From Larix kaempferi (lineage: Eukaryota > Streptophyta > Pinopsida > Pinales > Pinaceae), in assembly GCA_027924585.1 (NCBI GenBank), contig BSBM01000068.1, forward strand, positions 12,435,501 to 12,499,500: a stretch of DNA of 64,000 bases, read 5' to 3'. How positions within the stretch are numbered: position 1 is the first letter of the stretch; every line of letters starts with the position of its first letter. Under the pieces are notes generated by a model. It did not search any database, was not told where the DNA came from, and saw nothing but the letters and a program-made list of their open reading frames with translations. Position numbers and translations under genes: made by a program. Positions 11,860 through 23,082 of the stretch are shown piece after piece.

Positions 11860-14800
11860 TGTAATGTCCAAATCCAAATAAATCACTAGAAGGAAAAATT
11901 CCACCAATCTACTAGTTCCCTAGGTTGGGGTGGGAACATTTAGATTTGGAATAAGGGAGCTATAAAACTCCAAATGGACATTAGCTTGAAAAAATATATC
12001 AAAAGGGGCTAAATAAATATTTATAATAGGAAAATAAGGTGGAACTTGATCATGAGGGCACATTGGTGGTGTGGGACCCATACAAAGCAAGATTCTCCAT
12101 GCCACATGGCATCCTACTCTCACCCATTCGAATCCAAGGTGGAGTCTAATGTTCTTGGGGCAGTTAGAAGGGAATTATACTTGGTATGACTCAATGAGGG
12201 TCTAATTTGAGAGGAAGAGCAAATCCCATGGAAGAGTAACTCTCATGGAAGAGGAAGAGGCATATTAGAGGTATTGCGACACTTGGGATAGATTCCCTAG
12301 CTTCTATGACAACAATGATGAAGATTTTATGACACTTATGACAAGGATTAGACCTAATTGTTGACATCTAACGTATATGACATGTCAGGGCTAAAAATAG
12401 CCTCCAAGAGGGTGCACAAGGGAGTTGTGGCAACCAAGATTCCCCCTCATTCAAATTGATGGAAGAGAGAGGCTGGGAATTGTTGGACAAGTGGCATTCA
12501 TTGGAATCTCTTGGAGGGAATTTTAACCATGGAACACTTGGAAGGATAATAAAAGACAAGAACAAAGAAGGAGAGGGGCTTTTGATCATTTCTCATTTTG
12601 CAAAATTCGAGAGCATAGCTTGTCCATGAAAGTTGAATGTCTATTCTTCTTTCCTTAGTACCAATTTAGAGGGTGCAAGATTCCCATCCTAATTGGAAAT
12701 TAGAGAGGCCATTTAGACCTTTCATTTGGAGCTACAATGAACTCATTTGTTACAAGTTGGAGCTACAAGGCTGCTCGTGATCATTTCTTCTTCAACTTGT
12801 TCACACATCTCTCTCACGTTTCTCTTCATACTCTTTCTCTTGGATAAATGACACACATGGTGAGATTCTGATCTCTTTGGGGAATTTCAAGGGCCCCATT
12901 TATTGGTAATATGACTTTACACTCTTTATTTGATGCTCAGATAAACCTCAAATCGAAACTGCAAGTGAAACTATGTAAAAATGCCAAACTATGTATGAAT
13001 GGTGCCATTATCCCCTATATCATGTTGTAAGAGCTTGAATTTGTTTGGTATTGTAATGTACCCACCTGCTGACCCAATGCAAGGAAGGGAACATGGCACT
13101 AAAATTTGGGCATTTCATAAAACTCAGCCCACTAATTAGAATCATAAGAATTTAAACATTGGTGTGCAGATACAAATTAGGCAATATGCACAGCAGAATT
13201 TAAATCTAATCCACACACACAATTCATGCCCATCCAGCATATCAAAATAGTCATCAAATTAATACATGACAGATGTAATTACATAGACAGAAAACACTTA
13301 ACTTCATTGTGCAATTGTCCCAAGAAACTAGCTACGCTTCTGCAACATTCCACCCAACCATAGGCCAGTGTGCTCCTTAATCTCTCAGCACCACTGCCAC
13401 CCCCGAGCTGGGCATGATCTCCACAAGGAAAAAGGGGAAAAAAGGCTCTCACATAGCCAAAGATACACCAGAATCAGCCAAGCCAATCAGCATTTGGGTT
13501 TCTCAGGCTGCTAAGAGATGGGCAGAGGTGAATTACTAAGCTAGTGGCTCAACCATTGAGCTATGGATACTTCATTGGGCTCATCAAGCCAAATTTGTCC
13601 TCTTCCACTCCTGAATCTCTTGCTTACAGTTTAAAACTAAACAGGGAGGGGCATAACAGCCAGAACTGCAAGTGTTGGGCGTTTTTGCAGTAGGATGCCC
13701 AACGATGGGAATTCCACCAGTTCAGAAAAAGGTGGGAAAGCCCAAAACGAAAATTGGAAAATGCGAAAACAACCCCAGGAGCATAATCGTTTACAGAAAA
13801 AATGTCCATGGAAATTTTGGGGCAAAAACGACCTCTATAAACCCCCAGAAAATCGTGGTTCTCTTCTCCCAACCACTATGCTAACCAAAAACTAGTTCCC
13901 AGGCATGGAAGAATGCAGAGAATGGTGAAAACGTGAAGGAAAAACCCCAGTTCGCCCCAGGCTGCGTGAGAGAGGAAAGACGGTGGTTCAGAATCGCTTG
14001 GGAAGGCAAAACGTGGGTGATTTCTTGCCTTGCAAGCAAAAATTCGAATTCCCAGATTGATGGCTTGCCCATACCCGAAATTGGCTGCCATACCTCATCA
14101 TTCCCAAGGCATTAACTGCCTCAACCAACTCTGGGAAGAATTTAATGATTGGGGCATAAGCCAAAATGGGTAGTTGGGATCTCATGGGTTTTCTCATTGA
14201 CACATGGATTGAATCCATTGGCTCAAGGGTTTGGTTATTTTTCCTCCCTATTCCTTGTAAGATCATGCCCCATCTCTTTGTTGCATTGCATAGCTGGTTG
14301 TGGGTTTTTTCATTAACATTGCATATTTACATGATGTCTGAATTTACATTGTGCACGGCTAGCACAAGAACCATATGCATCTATTCTAATTTCTGATACA
14401 TAAAACGATAAATCAATGGCGGGGCCTTGGCCTTGAGCTCCTCACCATGACTAAATAACAATATTTACATCATTTACAATATTAATGCAATAGTGTCAAG
14501 ATGGGGACATTACAGGTATCGAAATGTTTTAGTCAATATATGTGATTTTATTTCTCTATGGAGATTCATTAATGTACTGAAGAAGTTTCATAAACATTAT
14601 ACAAGTCCTTGGAACATTTCTCTCAGATTTCATAGCAAGTTATAGTGTTTTTCTATCATTTCCCCCTAGGTTAAGACATGTCTACAAACCTCTGATTTAT
14701 GAGAGTTGCAACATCTTTTAGGAACCGATTAATGATGCATTTGGGTTCCCATTGAAGTCATATAACTAATACATGTCTCTTTTCAAAAATTTGGGAGGTT

Positions 14801-15091
14801 CGTACTACATTTGGGAAGCCATTAGTGACCTCTACCCTTGGGGGTTTGAACCTCGAAATTACTAGTAAAATTCTCCAATTTCTCCTGAAGTTAAATGAAT
14901 TTTGTCGAAGTATTCTGAGAGTTTCCAAGCACCCATAAAATTCCTTTTTATTCCCTAATACCCTTCAAACAAATTCAAACCCAATTCAAAATCCTTAGGA
15001 TCCATTTGGAAGCATTTGACTCACCACTAGTCCAAGGCTGGAATTGACCAAAAATTGCAATTTTTCGAATTTATTAAAAAGGGACACTACA
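11860..15091 (+). repeat. 5' LTR of C, interrupted by a solo LTR
   Basis: Begins TGTAATGTCC and ends GGGACACTACA just before the primer site. The 11860-13051 and 14515-15091 parts align with the 3' LTR (19978-21750). The 13052-14514 insert has no counterpart there. Confidence 0.85.
13052..14514. repeat. Solo LTR with perfect TSD inside the C 5' LTR
   Basis: This 1463-bp insert begins TGTAATGTACCC and ends GGGGACATTACA. It is flanked on both sides by GGTAT (13047-13051 and 14515-14519). The intact 3' LTR of C has one GGTAT at this point (near 21176-21182). The ends match those of the B and C LTRs, so it belongs to the same superfamily, but the interior differs. The several overlapping open frames at 13.6-14.3 kb on both strands have no recognisable product. 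Confidence 0.9.
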
Positions 15092-15093
15092 GG

Positions 15094-15111
15094 TGGTATC
15101 ACAGCATGGTC
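15094..15111 (+). promoter_or_regulatory. Primer binding site of C (initiator tRNA-Met)
   Basis: The sequence TGGTATCACAGCATGG lies two bases after the LTR end. It differs by one base (G to C) from the usual TGGTATCAGAGC complement of the initiator tRNA-Met 3' end. Confidence 0.85.
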
Positions 15112-15218
15112 TTTGCACATGATTAGGTTGACAATTTATGAGGTAAAGAAGTCATCCCCCACCCTTAGAAACTGAAACTGAAAGTACCTTTGGTGAAGAT
15201 GAAGAAGTAGAAGAAGAG

Positions 15219-16657
15219 GTGCACTCTATTGAGACTATGGCTAAGGATGACAAAGGAAGCTCATATATGGAGGATAAAGAGGATTTTGGGAAATTCATGA
15301 AAACATTTTTTGAATACATGACAAGGAATATAATGCAAGGGTTCAAATTGATGGCTAGTCAAATTGGTAGCAAATTGGCAATAGGAGGCAGCAGTAGTTC
15401 TACTTTTGAGGAAAAGAAGGCATTTGGTGAAAACATTTGTCAAGGACAGGGCCTCATAATCAATCCAATAAATTCCATAGCTCAATAAGAGCTACCACAC
15501 CTAATTTTGTTTATCCCAAAGTGGATCCTAACACCCAATATGGAATGCGTGAAGTTCTAGCAGAATGGCAGCAGTTGAGTGAAGATTGCAAAAGGACCTT
15601 ACCATTTGATCAATTCTTCACTATCTCAAACAAGCTCAAAATGAGAGGAGCTAGTATAAATCCCTTTCAAAATAATGAATTGAATTATGCCATAGGTAAA
15701 ATTCCCCTTCCTATTGTTATTTTTTGGATAATTTCATTCCATTATCATTCAGGATCACTAAGAGAATAACATGTACAACATATTTACAGCATATCAATCA
15801 TAGACACAATAGAAATCACACAAGAGACACAGAGTTTCACCGGGGAAAACCAAGAAGGTGAAAAACCCCGCAACTTCCTCAGAGATAAGATAAGCCACAA
15901 AACAAGATCACAAGGATCAAACCCAATAAGATGTCTTTAGCAGATGCTCCTCCTCCTCCACATGTGCGCCACTTTCTCACTTAGCTATGCGAGCTTGAGA
16001 AGTGAGTGAGTGAATAGAATGAGAGAGGCACACCCTCTATTTATACACTGACTTGACCTGCCAATAAATCACTGGGGCTGACTTCCTAATGAAGCATAAT
16101 AACCCAACCACATGACCTAACTAGGGCAGACCTCACACTGGTGTTTTAATAACCCATCAATACAAATGACGACACTTACAATGTAACTTGGGACACTTGC
16201 AAATACAAATGATGACACTTCCAATCAGAGGAATAATACATCTCTATTGGATATACAATAAGGTACAAATGTAATATATAAGTGAATAACTTCCAAAGTT
16301 ACAAATACATCAACACCTACCTTTGATGGCTCATCTCAAAGTCCTGCAAATACTTGGATACAAAAGTTAGATGTATATTTTCAGTCGATTCCAATGGTTG
16401 AAGAGGATGCTTTAAAAGTGGCTATTTTGCATCTTGAGGGAGAAGCCAATGATTGGTGGTTCCATGGACTTAAATCTTTGGGACATGATCAGGTTACAAC
16501 ATGTGAAGAATTTGTTAACAACAATTCATTGAAGTATTTTTTGATGATGAACGTGAAAGAGACATGGAGGAATAAGAACATCTTTCAACCTAATAAGAGG
16601 GATATGACACAACAGAAGAAGATCATCCATCACTGGAAAAAGGGAGAATGGCAATGA
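15219..16657 (+). pseudogene. gag of element C (frameshifted, interrupted)
   Basis: The likely start is ATG 15237 (MAKDDKGSSYMEDKEDF), followed by a frameshift near 15.45 kb. Downstream, the frame reaches GKIPLPTFDGSS once the copia solo LTR (15715-16315) is set aside, then WIQKLDVYF and LEGEANDWWFHGL. This is the P-x-FDG ... W ... A..WW pattern of the Ty3/gypsy retrotransposon gag domain, which forms the virus-like particle. It stops at 16657 with no zinc knuckle readable, so the nucleocapsid part seems deleted. Non-functional. Confidence 0.75.
15715..16315 (-). repeat. Copia-family solo LTR with TSD, inside C gag
   Basis: This 601-bp segment resembles the LTRs of copia element G, sharing the block from 'gagaataacatgtacaac' through a TATA box to 'gttacaaatacatcaaca'. 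The flanks are CCTAT (15710-15714) and CCTAC (16316-16320), a TSD with one change. Removing it and one flank restores the gag reading ...PLPTFDG. Strand is given by analogy to G, whose pol reads on the minus strand. The TATA box ctatttatac on + reads as gtataaatag on minus. Confidence 0.88.
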
Positions 16658-17347
16658 TTTCAGGAGTGCCTCGTTTTCACACCATTCGATGCAAGAGAGT
16701 GGTACACGGGAAAAGAGTTTCAGTATTGGTACATGGAGGAGAAACTCACAACTTCAATGATGCAGCCTTGGTGGAAAGGAGAGATTACCTACTAAATTAG
16801 TAGATGGGTTCAGATTCATCATTCTAGGTAAAAATTCTATGGAATGCAAAACATGGATTCCAAAGCTACAACTCACCATAGGAAATTACACATTTTATGA
16901 TAGCTTTTATGTAGTGGATGTTGCTGATACAAATTTGGTCTTAAGAGTGCAATGGTTGTACTCTATAGGGAAACATAGAGTGAACTACCAAATACATGAA
17001 ATGAAATTCAAAGATTTGGAAGGAAAAAAAAGGGTAGTGAGAGGAATGCACACCTATCCGAATCAAGTGGTGTCTTCCCATAGTATGAGGTCCATATTGA
17101 GGCATGGGGATATTGAATGGGTTGTTGAATGTTTCATCACTTACCCCAATCCAAACATAAATATTGTAGAACATCCAAGGGACATAAGGAAACTACTACA
17201 AAAATATGAAAGGGTTTTTGGAGACCTTCCTCCTGGAAGGCCACCTGATAGAGGAGTTCGGCACACCATTGTTTTGGAGGTGGGTACTTCACCTATACAA
17301 ATACCACCATATAGAGACCCAAAAAGGTTCATAGATGATATTGAGAA
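16658..17347 (+). pseudogene. Protease and RT-leader region of C pol
   Basis: A retropepsin-like stretch reads VLVHGGETHNF where the family has a V-L-[IV]-D-x-G-[SA]-T-H-NF active site, so the catalytic Asp is replaced by His. It is followed by LQLTIGNYTFYDSFYVVDVA and VQWLYSIGKHRVNYQ, the usual flap and core region. The frame 16839-17402 then runs through FGDLPPGRPPDRGVRHTIVL, the linker before RT. The start of the protease lies in another frame than 16839-17402. Inactive by both lesions. Confidence 0.7.
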
Positions 17348-18560
17348 ATGGGACTCATTAGACCAAGATCAAGTCCCTATGACTCTTCAGTTGTTTTGGT
17401 GAATAAAAAGGATGGAACCCTAAGGATTTGCATTGATTTTAGAGCTCTAAACAAGAAGACAATAAAGAATAGATATCCCATCACTAGAATAGATGATCTC
17501 ATGGATGAGCTATTTAGAGCAAAGTTCTCCAAAATTGATCTTAGATTTGGTTACCATCAGAATCGAATGGAGGAGGAGGATATGCAGAAAACTGCTTTTA
17601 GATGTCACTGTGGTCATTTCAAATTTTGTGTCATGCTTTTTGGTTTGACCAATGCTCGAACCACCTTCCAATCATGCATGAAAAAAATATTTTACAAGCA
17701 GCTCTGTAAGTTCATTTTTGTTTTCTTTGATGAAATTTTGATTTACAGTAAGACATGGGAGGAACATTTGCACCATTTAGAAATTGTATTGAAAATCTTG
17801 CATGAACAATCTTTGTTTTCTAAGTTGTCCAAGTGTGAATTTGGGTTGGAAGAAGTTTTGTGTCTTGGGCACATCACTGGGAAAGATGGATTAAAGGTAC
17901 ACTTGGAGAAAATAAAGGCTATTCTTGAATGGCCATCACCCAAGAACATCATTGAATTGAGAGGCTTCATTGGGATATGCACTTACTATAGGAAGTTTGT
18001 GAAAGGGTTTTCCAAATTAACTTCTCCCTTTACTAATTTGACCAAGAAGGATGATTTCAAATGGGATGAAGAGGTTGAAAAGGCTTTCCAAAGAATGAAA
18101 GAGGTAATGAGTAGTTGTTTAGTACTTGCATTGCCAAATTTTTCTAAACCATTTATTTTGGAATGTGATGCATCAGGAGAAGGAATACATAGGAATAACG
18201 GTGGTCCTAAAACAAAATCAACACCCCATAGCTTTTGAGAGAATAAAATTGCAGCCACATGAGAATTTCTACTCCATATATGACATAGAAATGTTACCCA
18301 TCATGCATGCCTTGGCCAAGTTTAGACAATATTTGGTGGGGAACAAGTTTGTGGTCAAAACTGATCATAACAGTTTAAATAATTTCCTCACACAAAAGGA
18401 TCTCAATGAAAGGAAACAAAAATGAGTAAGTAAGGTCCAAGCTTTTGATTTTGACATTGAATATGTAAAAGGGAATAATAATATTGTAGCAGATTCATTG
18501 TCTAGGAGACCTTCATTCTCCCTTATGGACATTTTGAAAGATTGGAAAGATATGCTAATA
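17348..18560 (+). pseudogene. Reverse transcriptase and RNase H of C
   Basis: The 296-codon frame shows RPRSSPYDSSVVLVNKKDGT, RICIDFRALNKKTIKNRYPI, a KIDLRFGYHQ block, FKFCVMLFGLTNA and VFFDEILIYS. The last is the F/Y-x-DD catalytic box with the second Asp changed to Glu. The connection domain (GHITGKDGLKVHLEKIKAI) and the start of RNase H (FILECDASGEGI) follow. A frameshift near 18190 leads into the 18126-18425 frame, with QPHENFYSIYDIEML and KTDHNSLNNF. An in-frame stop near 18423 precedes NNNIVADSLSRRP, the RNase H end. Copy is inactive. Confidence 0.85.
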
Positions 18561-19820
18561 GTAGAGTATTCCAAATATAGTTTTGTTTGTGATATGTTAG
18601 ATGGGGTCAAAGGAGATGATAAATACAAGATATTGAATGGCCTAATCTACTATAAGGACCCAATATACTTGGTTCATGGTTCGAACCTAAAGCACAAGAT
18701 CTTGAAGGAAGCTCATGATTCTCCTTTAGCAAGCCATCCTGGTTTCTTTAAAACATATAGGCAATTAAGACAAAGGTTCTCTTGGAAAGGGCTAAAGGAA
18801 TATGTTCTAAAGTATTCGAATGAATGCAAGATATGTTAGCAAAACAAAGTTGAACACACCCATCCTACTGGTCTGTTGCAACCATTTCCCATTCTAGAAC
18901 AAAAATGGGAAAGAATCTCAATGGATTTCATCACAGGTTTTCCCAAGGATTTGGGTAAGGATTGTATTTATGTTGTGGTGGATAGACTCACCAGATTTGC
19001 TCATTTATCTGCTATTACATCATCTTTTGTTTCTGCACAAGTGGTTGATCTATTCTTTAGAGATATTTTCAAATTGCATGGAATTCCCAAAGACATTGTG
19101 AGTGATAGGGATAGCAGATTTATGAGTTCCTTTTGGAAAGAACTATTCAAGTTGGTGGGCACTCAATTCACTCCTATCACAAGCTATCATCCTCAAATTG
19201 ATGGCCAACTAGAAAGGGTGAACCAAAGGTTGGAGGGGTACTTGAGGAACTATGTTGGTGAGCAGCAGAAAGCATGGGTTAAATGGCTACACTTGGGTGA
19301 GTTTTGCTACAATACTACTTTCCATATGTCCATTGCAATGTCTCCTTTAAAACCACTTTATGGTTATGAAGAACTCACCTTTGTTGATCACATTTTTGGT
19401 GATAGTAGAGCCCCAAAAGCTAATTACTGGGTTGAGGAAAGTCAAGAGATTTTGAATCTTCTAAAAGACAATTTGCAGGTTTCCCAAAATCAACAAAAAC
19501 AGTATGTGGATCAACATAGGGAGGAAAGAAATTTTCAATTGAATGATTTGGTTTATTTTAGGATGTAACCATATAAGAAAACCTCCTTAAAATGGAAAAG
19601 ATCAGAAAAGCTTAAACCAAGGTATTATGGTCCATACATGATAGTTCGGAAAGTTGGGGAGGTAGCTTATGACTTAGAACTTCCGGAAGGTAGAAAAATC
19701 CACAATGTATTTCATGTTTCATGCCTTAAGAAGGCTATTGGTCAACATATTTCTATTTCAGAAACATTCCCTACATTAGATGATGAAGGACAACTCATAC
19801 TTATTCCAGAAAAAAATTGA
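18561..19820 (+). pseudogene. Integrase of C
   Basis: The HHCC zinc finger is readable (HDSPLASHPGFF ... NECKIC), but a TAG follows the last Cys at 18837-18839. The catalytic core has the three acidic residues in context: MDFITGFPKD, SDRDSRFMSSFWKELF and GQLERVNQRLEGYL. After a stop near 19566 the frame continues with the C-terminal DNA-binding part: LKPRYYGPYMIVRKVGEVAY and NVFHVSCLKKAIG. The enzyme inserts cDNA into chromosomes. The core looks less damaged than protease and RT, but nonsense codons break it. Confidence 0.85.
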
Positions 19821-19999
19821 AGACAAGAGAAAGGAAATTGAGGAGCAGAACCATAAGAGAATATTTGGTACAATGGAAAGATTTACCAAGTGAGGATGCC
19901 ACATGGGAAGATGAACAAATTTTTCAACATCCAAATTTGGAATTTCTTGAGGGAAATCAATCTTGGGTGGGGAGGACTGTAATGTCCCCATCCAAATAA
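19817..19999 (+). pseudogene. Chromodomain at the end of C integrase
   Basis: RTIREYLVQWKDLPSEDATW followed by EDEQIFQHPNL matches the Y-L-V-x-W-[KRE]-x ... A-T-W-E signature of integrase chromodomains, which steer chromoviruses to marked chromatin. A stop at 19818-19820 (after IPEKN) separates it from integrase. The frame ends inside the 3' LTR, so the last codons (TVMSPSK) are LTR-encoded. Confidence 0.85.
19964..19977 (+). promoter_or_regulatory. Polypurine tract of C
   Basis: The sequence gggtggggaggac lies immediately before TGTAATGTCC of the 3' LTR and is the plus-strand primer site. It overlaps the end of the chromodomain frame. Confidence 0.85.
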
Positions 20000-21750
20000 A
20001 TCACTAAAAGAGAAAATTCCACCAATCTATTAGTTCCCTAGGTTGGGGTGGAAACATTTAGATTTGGAATAAGGGAGCTATAAAAAACGAAATGGAAATT
20101 AGATTGAAAAAATATATTAAAAGGGGCTAAATAAATATTTATAATAGGAAGATAAGGTGGCACTTGGTCATTAGGGCACATTCGTGGTGCGGGACCCACA
20201 CAAAGCAAGATTCTCCATGCCACATGGCATCCTACTCTCACCCATTCGAATCAAGGGTGGATTCTAACATTCTTGGGGGATTTGGAAGGGCATTATACTT
20301 TTTATGACTCAATGAGGATCGAATTTGAGAGGAAGAGTAACTCCCATGGAAGAGGAAGAGGCATCTTAAAGGTATTGTTACACTTGAGCTAGATTCCCTA
20401 GCTTCTATGACAACAATGATGAAGATACTATGAAACTTATTACAAGGATCATAACTGATTGATTACATCTGACCCATATGAAATGTGAGGGATAAAAATA
20501 ACCTCCAAGAGGGAACAAAAGGGATTTATGGTAGCCAATATTCCCCCCATTCGAATTGAGGGAAGAGGGAGGCTAGGAATTGTTGGACAAGTGGCACTCA
20601 TTGGAATCTCTCTCCAATTCGAGTTGGCATGAAGCTCTTCGAGGGAGTTCAAACCATGGAGGAATTGTAAGGATAATAAAAGACAATAACAAATAAGGAG
20701 AGGGACTTTTGATCATTTCTCATTTTGCAAAATTGGAGAGCATAACTTGTCCATGCAAGTTGAATGTTTATTCTTCTTTCCTTAGTACCAAGTTTGACGG
20801 GGCAAGATTCCCATCCTAATTGGAAATTGGAGAGGCCATTCAAACCTTTAATTTGGAGCTACAATGAACTCATTTGTTACAGGTTGAATTTGCATGGTTT
20901 CTCATGATCATTTCTTCTTCAACTTGTTCCCACATCTGTCTCACTTTTATCTTCATATTCTTGCTCTTGGAGGAATGGCGCACATGGTGAGATTCTGATC
21001 TCTTTGGGGAAGTTCAAGGGGCCCAATTTATTTTTAATATGATGTATACACTCTATATTTTATGCTTATATAACCCTCATATCGAAAATCCAAGTGAAAC
21101 TATGTAAAAATGCCAAACTATGTATGAATGGTGCTAGTTTCCCCTATATCTTGTTGTAAGAGCTTGAAGTTGTTTGGTATCGAAATGTTTCAGTAGATAT
21201 ATGTGATTTTATTGCTGTATGGAGAGCCATTAATGTACTTAAGAATTTTCATAAACATTCTACAAGTCCATGGAACATTTCTCTCAAATTTCATAGCAAG
21301 TGATAGCATTTTTCTATCATTCCTCCCTAGGTTAAGACATGTCTACAAACTTCTAATTTATGGGAGTTGAAGCAGATTTTAGGAATTGATTAATGATGCA
21401 TTTGGGTTCCCATTAAAGTCATATAAATAATCCATGTATTTTTTCTCAAAGTTGGGAGGTTTATATTGGATTTGGTAATCCATTAGTGACCTCTACCCTT
21501 GGGGGTTTGAACCTCGAAATTACTAGTAAAATTTCCCAATTTCTCCTGAAGTTAAATGAATGTTGAAGAACTCTCATGAGAGTGTACAAGCACCCATAAT
21601 ATTCATTTTTATGCCCTAATTTCCTTCAAACACCTTCATACCCAATTCAAAATCCTTAGGAGCCATTTGGAATCATTTGAGTCACCACTAGTCCAAGTCT
21701 CGAATTGACCAAAAATTGCAATTTTTCCAATTTATTAAAATGGGCCACTA
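19978..21750 (+). repeat. 3' LTR of C
   Basis: Begins TGTAATGTCCCC after the polypurine tract and ends near gggccacta, opposite the 5' LTR's gggacactaca. About 1.77 kb. It is co-linear with 11860-13051 plus 14515-15091. Many point differences and small indels between the two LTRs (e.g. 'cacatggtgagattctgatc' shared but 'gccccatttattgg' versus 'gcccaatttatttt') indicate an old insertion. Confidence 0.85.
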
Positions 21751-23016
21751 GAGTTCCTCCTTTGTAACATAAAGTATTTCATCCATTGAATGATTTTCTG
21801 ATATGTAGGAGGGTGCAAAGGACCTTTGCAACCTCTCTTGAAGTTTATGAATATCCACCATATATTTTTTGAGTGCATTTTGGGTGGACTCCAACTCATT
21901 TGAGAGCTTGTCATTCTCTTATGCATCCTTCAAGGTTATTCCATGATACAAACCCACAATCTCAATTAAATAATATCTATCAAAAATAAAATTCAACAAA
22001 TTACCTTTGGTGTCTAACATTGCCTTCTGGATTTTCTCCATGTCTTCAAGGGAAGATTTCTCCTCCACACACCAACAAAATTTAGAAACTAATGCATGTG
22101 TTTCATGGAGAGTTTTCAAGGTCTCTTGAATCATCTTTTCATCCATCTTCAAGGACCCTGCAAGAAAATAAGGATCTTGCAAATGAACCTCCTCTTCTTC
22201 CTTCTTGCTTGGACCAACTTCATGAAGCTCAAGTGGTGATGGGGACGTTTCTCTTGGTTCTTCTTCAAATGCTACAAGGTCTTCATATCCATGGTCAATG
22301 GAACTTTGTCTTGTAGCAACACTTTCAAAATTGATCTCTATGTCATCAACATAGAGGTGTTAGCACCCATCACTGGGTAATCCTTCACAGTTCAAGCATC
22401 CATTAGTAGATGCTATTTGATTCATGTCCAAAGTAGAGTGTGCCTGATAATGATCTTCAATATTTTCAATGGAATATTCTTCATGCTCATCTAATGTTTC
22501 TTCATGTTTTTCAAAGTCACTTGAGAGTGACTTTCTACCCTCTTCATGTAATGCTTCTTCTGCTTTACCTATTTGAGAACTAGGTGGCTCACAGGTCTCC
22601 TCGTTTTCACTCAAACATATATGATTTGCTCTCCAAGGTATTTTGCAAGAAGGGAATAGACCTTTCTTCACTAACTCCACATGTTCATTCTTGGGCCTAT
22701 ATACAAACACTCAATCGGCATAGTCTTCAAAAGGAATGTCCTTTTGTATATCTCCCTTCAAAACAAGATATGCTTGATATTGTTGAGGCAAGGTTTTACA
22801 TGTTTCTCTCAATATTTCTAGTTCATTCATAGGATTATCCTTTGGTGGTATAAAGCATTCATCTTCATCAGACATAGGTTCATATAAATAACCTTCATTC
22901 CTTATGAAATTGTAAGAGGTGCTGCATGATGGCACCTCTTCCTCATACCATTCACATTCTTCTTCATATTGCTCATAAGCATTGTACTCATAGGATTCAT
23001 CATAATAGTAATACAT
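21751..23016 (-). pseudogene. B-type ORF, N-terminal part (B1 copy, broken)
   Basis: The start ATG (minus, 23016) opens MYYYYDESYEYNAYEQYEEE, matching the B2 start. Matching blocks follow: KTLPQQYQAYL, VELVKKGLFPSCKIPW, CLNCEGLPSDGC, ESVA, SPSPLELHEVGP, LEDMEKIQ and FDRYYLIEIVGLYHG. The protein is acidic and Tyr/Glu-rich at its N-terminus. The first Cys of the CPSC motif seen in B2 is Phe here. Stops lie near 22711, 22358 and 21918. The primer site is about 48 bases upstream. Function unknown. Confidence 0.7.
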
Positions 23017-23063
23017 GGCTGCAAATTCTTCCTCAATGGATGATATTAATGCACAGGTGCAAG

Positions 23064-23081
23064 GACTAGGCTCTGATACCA
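23064..23081 (-). promoter_or_regulatory. Primer binding site of B1 (initiator tRNA-Met)
   Basis: The minus strand reads TGGTATCAGAGCCTAGTCC one base after the LTR end GGGATATTACA. This is the exact 12-base match to the initiator-tRNA-Met complement used by many plant LTR elements. Confidence 0.9.
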
Positions 23082-23082
23082 C

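Larger units (their letters stand above)
11860..21750 (+). mobile_element. Chromovirus-type Ty3/gypsy element C
   Basis: Order: 5' LTR, tRNA-Met primer site, gag, protease, RT, RNase H, integrase, chromodomain, polypurine tract, 3' LTR. The LTRs begin TGTAATGTCC and share about 1.7 kb of sequence once a solo LTR is removed from the 5' copy. It is inserted in the B1 ORF. The TSD is not clear: the flanks read ggttt on the left and gagtt on the right. Frameshifts, stops and changed catalytic residues mean this copy is dead. Confidence 0.85.

Noticed and set aside
13624-14266. Cluster of overlapping ORFs on both strands
   Set aside because: All lie inside the solo LTR 13052-14514; no product is recognised.
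11855-21755. TSD of element C
   Set aside because: Flanks ggttt and gagtt are similar but not the same, and the 3' LTR end is worn. Not claimed.
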